Positions 59,387 to 64,000 of a stretch of 64,000 bases of DNA are shown one piece after another. Each line of letters starts with the position of its first letter. The first letter of the stretch is position 1. Under the pieces are notes generated by a model. It searched no databases. It had not been told where the DNA came from and saw only the letters and a list, made by a program, of their open reading frames with translations. The position numbers and the translations under genes were made by a program. This stretch comes from MWBF01 sp040772005 (GTDB lineage Bacteria; Chloroflexota; Anaerolineae; CG2-30-64-16), in the NCBI GenBank assembly GCA_040772005.1, contig JAXGYZ010000008.1:186001-250000 (forward strand), in the 5' to 3' direction.

Positions 59387-59953
59387 CTATAGCCGGGTGT
59401 TCAGGAAATTGCGCAGGATCTGCTTGCCGCCCGCGGTCAGGATCGACTCCGGGTGGAACTGGACGCCGAAGATAGGCAGGGTCTTGTGGCGCAGGCCCAT
59501 GACCTCGCCTTCGGTTGTGAACGCGGTGATTTCCAGCGCGTCCGGCGTAGGCTCCGCAACGATGAGCGAGTGGTAGCGGGTGGCCTCGAACGGGCTGGGC
59601 AGGCCGACGAACAGACCGTCGCCGTAGTGATAGACGGGCGACGTCTTGCCGTGGACCAGCCGCGGCGCGCGCACAACCTTGCCGCCGTACACCTCCCCGA
59701 TGCACTGGTGGCCCAGGCAGACGCCGAGGATGGGCCGCCGCATCCCCAATTCGCGGATGACGTCCTTTGAGATGCCCGCGTCGTCGGGCGTGCCCGGCCC
59801 GGGCGAGATGACGATGTGGCTGGGCTGAAGCGCATCCAGCTCAGATGGCCGGATGGCGTCGTTGCGGTACACGCATACCTCCGCGCCCAACTCCCCGAGA
59901 TACTGGACGAGGTTGTAGGTGAACGAATCGTAGTTATCGATGACGGCTATCAT
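59387..59953 (-). CDS. trpG: Anthranilate synthase component II (glutamine amidotransferase)
   Basis: The 188-residue class I amidotransferase supplies ammonia to TrpE. It shows IDNYDSFTYNLVQYL, ISPGPGTPDDAG, the nucleophile C79 in GVCLGHQ, and H167/E169 in FGVQFHPES. In many bacteria the same subunit also serves PabB (4-aminobenzoate). The ATG at 59953 follows GGAGGT; an open extension upstream is encoded by a repeat and is rejected. Confidence 0.96.
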   Translation of the reverse strand: MIAVIDNYDSFTYNLVQYLGELGAEVCVYRNDAIRPSELDALQPSHIVISPGPGTPDDAGISKDVIRELGMRRPILGVCLGHQCIGEVYGGKVVRAPRLVHGKTSPVYHYGDGLFVGLPSPFEATRYHSLIVAEPTPDALEITAFTTEGEVMGLRHKTLPIFGVQFHPESILTAGGKQILRNFLNTRL

Positions 59954-59961
59954 GGGACCTC

Positions 59962-60060
59962 CGAATCTCTGGTTACAGGTTGGAAGGTTGCAGGTGGAAA
60001 GTTGACCGTTGCAGGTTGAGATGTCACTCATCGGTAACCTGTAACCTGCAACCTGCTAAC
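59962..60060. repeat. GGTTGCAGGTTAC palindrome between trpE and trpG (family B-like)
   Basis: The left units (GGTTACAGGTTGGAAGGTTGCAGG) are mirrored by CCTGTAACCTGCAACCTGC units around GATGTCACTCATC. The element extends to the last codons of trpE, whose C-terminus (ENVAG) borders or enters the repeat. Confidence 0.7.
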
Positions 60061-61603
60061 CTGCAACGTTCTCGGCGCGCTCGACCGCGGCGGCCAGCGC
60101 GCGGGCCTTGTTAACCGATTCCTGGTATTCCAATTCGGGCACGGAGTCGGCGACGATGCCCGCGCCCGCCTGGACGCTGACTTGCTGGCCTTGCATGGCG
60201 AGCGTGCGGATGGCGATGCAGGTGTCGAGCGAGCCATCGTAGGAGAAGTAGCCGACGGCCCCGGCATAGGGTCCGCGCGGCTCGCCTTCCAGCTCGCGGA
60301 TGATCTGCATCGCGCGTATCTTAGGCGCACCGCTGACCGTGCCCGCCGGGAAGGTCGCGCGGACCAGGTCGAACCCATCGAATTCGGGCCGGAGCTCGCC
60401 CTCGACGTGCGAGACGATGTGCATCACGTGGGAATAACGCTCGACGACCATCTGCTCTGGCACGCGGACGGTGCCATAGGTACAGACGCGGCCGAGGTCG
60501 TTGCGCGCGAGGTCGACGAGCATGACGTGCTCCGCACGCTCCTTCGGGTCGGCCAGCAGTTCGCGCTCCAGTGCGACATCCGCGGCCGTGTCTGCGCCGC
60601 GCGGCCGCGTGCCCGCGATGGGCCGGAGGCTGGCGCGGCGGCCCTCCAGCCGGACGTGCATCTCCGGCGAGGCGCCGATCAGGCACAGCGGCTCATCGCC
60701 GAGCAGGTGGTTGAAGTCGAAGAAGAACATGTAGGGCGACGGGTTGAGCCGGCGCAGCGCGCGGTAGATGTCGAACGGGGCGGCGGAAGTCTTGCGGCTG
60801 AACCGCTGCGACAGGACGACCTGGAAGATGTCGCCCGCGGCGATATGCTCTTTGGCCTGCACGACCGCGTTCGTGAACTCCTCGAAGGTGCGGTTGGAGG
60901 TCAGGTCAGTGCAGCAATCGGGGAGCGGCAGGGTCTGGCGGGCGGGCAACGGCCCTTCGATGCGGGCCTGAATCTCGTCGAGCCGTGCCTCGGCATCTGC
61001 AATGGCTTTCCGTTCATCGTCTGCGGTCTGTTCCGCGTTCAGGTGCACATTGGTGATCAGCAGCAGGCGGCCAAAGGCGTGGTCGAATGCGACGACCGTG
61101 TCGGCCAGCAGCATGAGCGCGTCGGGCAGGCCGGCGTGCGGCTCCAGGTGAAGGGTCGGCTCGTAGAAGCGGACGGTGTCATAGGCCAGGTAGCCGACCA
61201 GGCCGCCGGAGAAGCGCGGCAGGCCGGGTAGGGGGACGGGCCGGTAGGCTGACAGCTCGCGGCGCAGGATATCCAACGGGTCCTGGCCCGTGGGCATCGC
61301 CTCGCGCTGCACCGCGGCGTTGTGATGGTCTTCGAAATGGCCGCCGCGGAAGATGAAGGCCCGGCTGGGGTGGACGCCGATGAAGGAGTAGCGTGCGACC
61401 TGTTCGCCGCCGGTGATGCTTTCCAACAGGAACGAAGGTCCCTGACCGGCAAGCTTGAGATAGACGGAGACGGGAGTTTCCAGGTCCGCGGGCAGCTCGC
61501 GCACCACCGGCAGCAGGTTGGGTTGTGGAGCGAGTATTTCGGTACGATCCGATCCAAGGCGTGTGGCTGTCCGCGCCTCGGCGAGCAACGTGGTGAGTGT
61601 CAT
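60056..61603 (-). CDS. trpE: Anthranilate synthase component I
   Basis: The 515-residue enzyme converts chorismate to anthranilate with TrpG. The N-terminal domain holds the tryptophan feedback motif L59-L60-E61-S62 (PSFLLESITGG). The catalytic domain has LSQRFSRKTSAAPFDIYRALRRLNPSPYMFFF, ASPEMHVRL, RPIAGTRPRG, EHVMLVDLARNDLGRV, HIVSHVEG and FPAGTVSGAPKIRAM. GGAGGT lies five bases before the ATG. It is the first gene of the trp operon, behind a tRNA-Trp T-box and a strong promoter, so it is regulated both by charged tRNA and by tryptophan binding. Confidence 0.97.
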   Translation of the reverse strand: MTLTTLLAEARTATRLGSDRTEILAPQPNLLPVVRELPADLETPVSVYLKLAGQGPSFLLESITGGEQVARYSFIGVHPSRAFIFRGGHFEDHHNAAVQREAMPTGQDPLDILRRELSAYRPVPLPGLPRFSGGLVGYLAYDTVRFYEPTLHLEPHAGLPDALMLLADTVVAFDHAFGRLLLITNVHLNAEQTADDERKAIADAEARLDEIQARIEGPLPARQTLPLPDCCTDLTSNRTFEEFTNAVVQAKEHIAAGDIFQVVLSQRFSRKTSAAPFDIYRALRRLNPSPYMFFFDFNHLLGDEPLCLIGASPEMHVRLEGRRASLRPIAGTRPRGADTAADVALERELLADPKERAEHVMLVDLARNDLGRVCTYGTVRVPEQMVVERYSHVMHIVSHVEGELRPEFDGFDLVRATFPAGTVSGAPKIRAMQIIRELEGEPRGPYAGAVGYFSYDGSLDTCIAIRTLAMQGQQVSVQAGAGIVADSVPELEYQESVNKARALAAAVERAENVAG

Positions 61604-61624
61604 GGCGACCTCCGCAGGCTGGCG

Positions 61625-61646
61625 GTTTGCGCCGATAGGCGCAAAC
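61625..61646 (-). promoter_or_regulatory. 9-bp hairpin just upstream of the trpE ribosome-binding site
   Basis: GTTTGCGCC and GGCGCAAAC form a perfect stem with a 4-base loop between the leader terminator and the trpE start. It may affect mRNA stability; no further role is visible. Confidence 0.45.
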
Positions 61647-61652
61647 TTAACA

Positions 61653-61688
61653 AAAAATCCTCACCCGTTCAGGGACGGGGGAGGATTT
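61653..61688 (-). terminator. Intrinsic terminator of the trp T-box
   Basis: On the minus strand AAATCCTCCCCCGTC pairs with GACGGG-type GAACGGGTGAGGATTT, followed by TTTTTTGTT. It directly follows the T-box sequence, as expected for the alternative to the antiterminator. Confidence 0.88.
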
Positions 61689-61729
61689 CCCGCGGTGCCA
61701 CCCTGGTTAGGCCGGCATGTCAGCTTAAC

Positions 61730-61761
61730 AAAAAAGTCCCGCCGTGATGACGACGGGAACT
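61730..61761 (-). terminator. Second terminator-like hairpin inside the T-box leader
   Basis: AGTTCCCGTCG pairs with CGGCGGGACT (one bulged base) and is followed by TTTTTTGTTAAG, the same tail as after the main terminator. It occupies the place of Stem III. It may be a normal Stem III or an extra termination point. Confidence 0.55.
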
Positions 61762-61868
61762 CTGAGCCAGCCTCACTCTGTCGAGTACGGCAGCGGTGCG
61801 CAGTGCCCATAGCTGCTTATACTCTTTGCCTTGATAACGGTGGCAACTCCGACGCAGGCTACTTGGAT

Positions 61869-61923
61869 TTTACTCGTTACTCGTTACTCATTTCCACACT
61901 AACGAGTAATGAGTAAGAAGTAA
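61869..61923. repeat. GAGTAAY heptad palindrome inside the T-box leader (family A, copy 5)
   Basis: TACTCGTTACTCGTTACTCATTTCC is mirrored by AACGAGTAATGAGTAAGAAGTAA. It lies between the specifier stem and the antiterminator region, where T-box RNAs tolerate length changes. Confidence 0.8.
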
Positions 61924-62075
61924 TCGCGCATCCCGTTCGCCCTGTGGCTCCGAGGTCCATTCAGCGCAGGTTCGCGCACGGGGCTCTCACCTGATCCCCG
62001 CTCTCTGGGCCGGTCGCCCGGCGCTTACTCGTCCTCATCACGGCCTTTGGTGCTTGGGTATTCGATTGTTGCTGC

Positions 62076-62104
62076 TTTATAACAGAGGTCACACGGGTTG
62101 TCAA
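62076..62104 (-). promoter_or_regulatory. Sigma-70-type promoter of the trp operon
   Basis: The minus strand reads TTGACA (62104-62099), 17 bases, TATAAA (62081-62076). The predicted transcript start, near 62069, is about 30 bases before Stem I of the T-box. Confidence 0.82.
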
Positions 62105-62119
62105 ATGCGGAAAACCAAG

Positions 62120-62204
62120 AAAGTGTTCAGCGCTACCTCGTAACATAAGGTCAGCACGCTCACAAACCCGGTTTCTCGAAGAAACCGGGTTTGTAACGGT
62201 GAAC
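62120..62204. mobile_element. Short MITE-like element with AAACCCGGTTTCT hairpin (family G, copy 1)
   Basis: About 85 bp. A hairpin (ACAAACCCGGTTTCTCG / GAAGAAACCGGGTTTGT) is flanked by GGTGAAC on one side and by a conserved arm (CAGCACGCTC, then GTGTTCAGCGCTACCTCG) on the other. A copy in opposite orientation is at 63815-63917. No transposase is encoded. Confidence 0.65.
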
Positions 62205-62222
62205 AACTACAAAACCAGCAAG

Positions 62223-62594
62223 TCACCCCGGGGTGCGTTGGCGTTCCACGCGCACGGGCTTGTCGCGGTGGCTGTCCACCAGGATATGCAGCACGGCCAG
62301 CATCGGATGCTTGTAGATCATGCGCGGCCCGGCATAGCGCATGACCTGGCGCACCTGCTCGCGCATGGCCGGCTTGTAACAGTGCACCGGGCATTTCGTG
62401 CAGGTTGTTTTGTTTTCCTGGAACGGGCACTTTTCCAGCCGCAGGCCCGCATAGTCCAGCAGGGCCGTGCAGTCCGCGCAGAGCTCGCCGCGCGTGCCGT
62501 GATGATCGTGGCAGTAGATCTCGATCATCGCCTCGATGGTGCGCGCCTCGCGCTGCATCCGCGGATGTTGGCTTGTCAGTTCGATCTGTTTCAC
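62223..62594 (-). CDS. ygbA: YgbA-like nitrous oxide-stimulated promoter family protein
   Basis: The 123-residue protein matches E. coli YgbA: ReARTIEAMIEIYCHDHH, then CADC, LEKCPFQENKTTCTKCPVHCYKPAMREQVRQVMRYAGPRMIYKHPMLAVLH. Seven conserved Cys suggest metal or Fe-S binding. In E. coli the gene is controlled by nitric oxide (NsrR) and the protein helps recovery from nitrosative stress; the molecular role is not settled. The start is GTG at 62594 without a strong ribosome-binding site. It is flanked by two inverted family G elements together with rarD. Confidence 0.9.
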   Translation of the reverse strand: MKQIELTSQHPRMQREARTIEAMIEIYCHDHHGTRGELCADCTALLDYAGLRLEKCPFQENKTTCTKCPVHCYKPAMREQVRQVMRYAGPRMIYKHPMLAVLHILVDSHRDKPVRVERQRTPG

Positions 62595-62809
62595 GCTGCT
62601 TCTGCCTCGGTACGATGATGATCCCGCTATGCGGAGTGCTTGCAGTGTAGCATGGTTCGCGGCCGCGCGACATGACTTTTGTCACTCGATGACTATACCG
62701 CCTGGCGGGAGGAGTTCGCATTCTCAAATGCGGACGGAGACGCCAGCGCTGGGGCCGTTCCGCGTCTGAGGACGCTCCACTCCACACCTAGATTGAGCAA
62801 CTCCCCGTG

Positions 62810-63706
62810 TCACGCCGCTGCCGTAGCCAACTGCCGGCGCCGCGCGGTGACGATGCCCTCCACCGAGTAGAGCGCCAGCGCCACCCAGATCAGGCCGAAG
62901 CCGACCATCTGGTCCTGCCGGAAACCCTCGCCATAGACGAACGCCCCCAGCAGGAATTGCAGCGTCGGTGCAATGTATTGGAGAATCCCCAGTGTTGTCA
63001 GCGTCACCTGTCGTGCGCCATACGTGAACAGCACCATTGGGATGGTCGTCGCGAAGCCGGACATGACCAGCAGCACGGTCGTCAGCGGACCGCTGCCGGT
63101 GAACGAAGTCGCCCCTTGCGCGGTCAGGATGCCCAGGTAGGCGAGCGCGGGCACGAACAGTAGCGCCATCTCCACGGTCAGCCCTTCAGCGGATGCCAGG
63201 GTTGTCGTCTTGCGGATGAGCCCGTAGAACCCGAAGGACAGTGCCAGCGTCAGCGCGATCCACGGCAGGCGGCCATAGCTGATGGTCAGGAACGTTACGC
63301 CGACGGCCGCGAGCCCGACCGCGGTCCATTGCACCGAGCGCGGCCGTTCACGGAGGAACAGCACGCCCAGCAGGACGTTGACGAGCGGGTTGATGAAATA
63401 ACCGAGACTGGCTTCGACGATATGGCCGGTGTTGTTGGCCCAGAGATAGGTCAACCAATTGACGGTGACGAGCGCCGCAGTGAGCACCAGGGGGAGGAGC
63501 AGGCGCGGCTCCCGGCGCGCACGACGCAGCCAGTCCCAATTACGCGTCAAGGCCAGGAACCCGACGAGCACCACCAGCGACCAGATGATACGGTGGACGA
63601 AAATTTCGGGCGCGGAGAGATGTTCCAGCGCCTTCCAGTAGACGGGCAAGATGCCCCATAGGAAATAGGCCGCAAATGCGGCCAGTGTCCCGCCCTTGCT
63701 GCGCAC
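62810..63706 (-). CDS. rarD: RarD-type EamA permease
   Basis: The 298-residue protein has ten hydrophobic helices and the RarD signature start (GTLAAFAAYFLWGILPVYWKALEHLSAPEIFVHRIIWSLV). NWLTYLWANNTGHIVEASLGYFINPLVNVLLGVLFLRER, RKTTTLASAEGLTVEM and GILQYIAPTLQFLLGAFVYGE follow. The family transports amino acids or related metabolites; RarD itself was named for chloramphenicol sensitivity and its natural substrate is uncertain. The start is GTG at 63706. A near-consensus promoter lies at 63766-63794. Being next to the trp operon may hint at aromatic compound export, but this is only positional. Confidence 0.92.
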   Translation of the reverse strand: MRSKGGTLAAFAAYFLWGILPVYWKALEHLSAPEIFVHRIIWSLVVLVGFLALTRNWDWLRRARREPRLLLPLVLTAALVTVNWLTYLWANNTGHIVEASLGYFINPLVNVLLGVLFLRERPRSVQWTAVGLAAVGVTFLTISYGRLPWIALTLALSFGFYGLIRKTTTLASAEGLTVEMALLFVPALAYLGILTAQGATSFTGSGPLTTVLLVMSGFATTIPMVLFTYGARQVTLTTLGILQYIAPTLQFLLGAFVYGEGFRQDQMVGFGLIWVALALYSVEGIVTARRRQLATAAA

Positions 63707-63733
63707 GATGGTGAACCGCCTCTCCCAAGAATC

Positions 63734-63754
63734 AGGCCGCGGTCACCGCGGCCT
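63734..63754. repeat. AGGCCGCGG palindrome in the rarD leader
   Basis: Perfect 9-bp arms around TCA between the rarD promoter and its start codon; possible operator or mRNA hairpin. Confidence 0.5.
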
Positions 63755-63765
63755 CACAAAAGGCG

Positions 63766-63794
63766 ATTTTACTCGCCATCCGCCGCGCTGTCAA
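63766..63794 (-). promoter_or_regulatory. Sigma-70-type promoter of rarD
   Basis: The minus strand reads TTGACA (63794-63789), 17 bases, TAAAAT (63771-63766), about 60 bases before the GTG start. Confidence 0.75.
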
Positions 63795-63814
63795 CGCCGG
63801 CCGCGCGGGCAACT

Positions 63815-63917
63815 GTTCACCGTTACAAACCCGGTTTCTCGGCGAAGTTACACTTCGCACAGAAGCCGGGTTTGTGGGCGTGCTGCCCTTGTGTTGCGAG
63901 GTAGAGCTGAGCACTTT
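63815..63917. mobile_element. Short MITE-like element (family G, copy 2)
   Basis: GTTCACCGTTACAAACCCGG through GCCGGGTTTGTGGGCGTGCTG to GCGAGGTAGAGCTGAGCACTTT matches the reverse complement of copy 1 over both flanks, with a longer hairpin loop. The last 83 bases of the window hold nothing recognised. Confidence 0.65.
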
Positions 63918-64000
63918 ACCGGCGCGGGGCGAAATCATGTTGCACTCGTGCCTTCTGCCTGGCAGTTGAAACTGCGGCTACCACTGCAAAACCGACCTGC

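Larger units (their letters stand above)
61640..62045 (-). ncRNA. tRNA-Trp T-box leader of the trp operon
   Basis: Read on the minus strand, the leader has Stem I elements GATGAGGACGAGTAAG (62039-62024), CAGAGAG (62007-62001) and GGTGAGAGCCC (61991-61981). The specifier region follows as GCTGAATGGACC, with the codon TGG at 61959-61957. The T-box AGGGTGGCACCGCG is at 61704-61691; its variable base C pairs with G73 of bacterial tRNA-Trp. A terminator follows at 61688-61653. Uncharged tRNA-Trp binding would stabilise the antiterminator. A family A palindrome (61869-61923) is inserted between Stem I and the 3' part. Confidence 0.92.

Noticed and set aside
59954..60031. N-terminal extension of TrpG
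   Set aside because: The added residues (Thr-Cys-Asn repeats) come from the intergenic palindrome; GGAGGT precedes the ATG at 59953.
61766..61865. A second complete T-box before the Stem III hairpin
   Set aside because: Only a degenerate GGGCAC...GCACCGC resemblance is seen and no second specifier stem; the stretch is better read as Stem II region.

Overview
The window is a high-GC bacterial chromosome segment with dense operons, many ATGA/GTGA stop-start overlaps, GTG and TTG starts, and TTGACA/TATAAT-type promoters. Gene content and the very high load of short palindromic intergenic repeats suggest a Chloroflexota-like (Anaerolineae/Caldilineae-type) organism. That is an inference from style and gene families; there is no rRNA or tRNA gene here to confirm it.

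Left part, plus strand (1-17590): an amino-sugar and cell-wall salvage locus. It begins with the end of an oligopeptide ABC transporter ATPase, then a small membrane protein and a family-5 peptide/glycopeptide-binding lipoprotein. These are followed by a GH20 beta-N-acetylhexosaminidase, an MFS transporter, galactokinase, three Gfo/Idh/MocA oxidoreductases, a creatininase-family amidohydrolase, an MlrC-family M81 peptidase, a double-GNAT protein, a beta-lactamase-fold serine hydrolase, anhydro-MurNAc kinase (anmK) and a BadF-type amino-sugar kinase. Together they look able to import, hydrolyse and phosphorylate cell-wall-derived sugars and peptides.

Middle, minus strand (17663-34307): (i) a five-gene operon with its own near-consensus promoter, MFS, LsrG-like monooxygenase, a second creatininase-family protein, a CBM9-like protein and an iron-type alcohol dehydrogenase; (ii) a DnaE2-like DNA polymerase with an uncharacterised protein bearing a nucleotidyltransferase-like motif and a Thr/Ala-rich membrane protein; (iii) an asymmetric heterodimeric ABC exporter; (iv) a radical SAM protein with a nitroreductase.

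Right part, minus strand (34308-64000): almost a complete aromatic amino-acid programme. A phe/shikimate operon reads pheA, aroF-1, DUF4160, DUF2442, tyrA, aroA, aroE, aroC, aroK-aroB fusion, aroQ; downstream lies gltB with its own promoter. A trp operon reads trpE, G, D, C, F, B, A, aroF-2. Each starts with an amino-acid-sensing RNA leader: a 29-codon leader peptide with a Phe/Tyr run and a terminator ahead of pheA, and a tRNA-Trp T-box ahead of trpE. Each operon carries its own DAHP synthase paralogue, so entry into the shikimate pathway is probably controlled separately by Phe/Tyr and by Trp. PheA is unusual in carrying an AroH-type chorismate mutase at its N-terminus.

Across the window there are at least seven families of short palindromic repeats. 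Several provide stop codons, C-terminal tails or ribosome-binding sites to neighbouring genes. One family of about 110-135 bp lies in frame inside three long genes (gltB, aroA and a membrane glycosyltransferase), and a second family also interrupts gltB in frame. This is the most unusual feature of the window.
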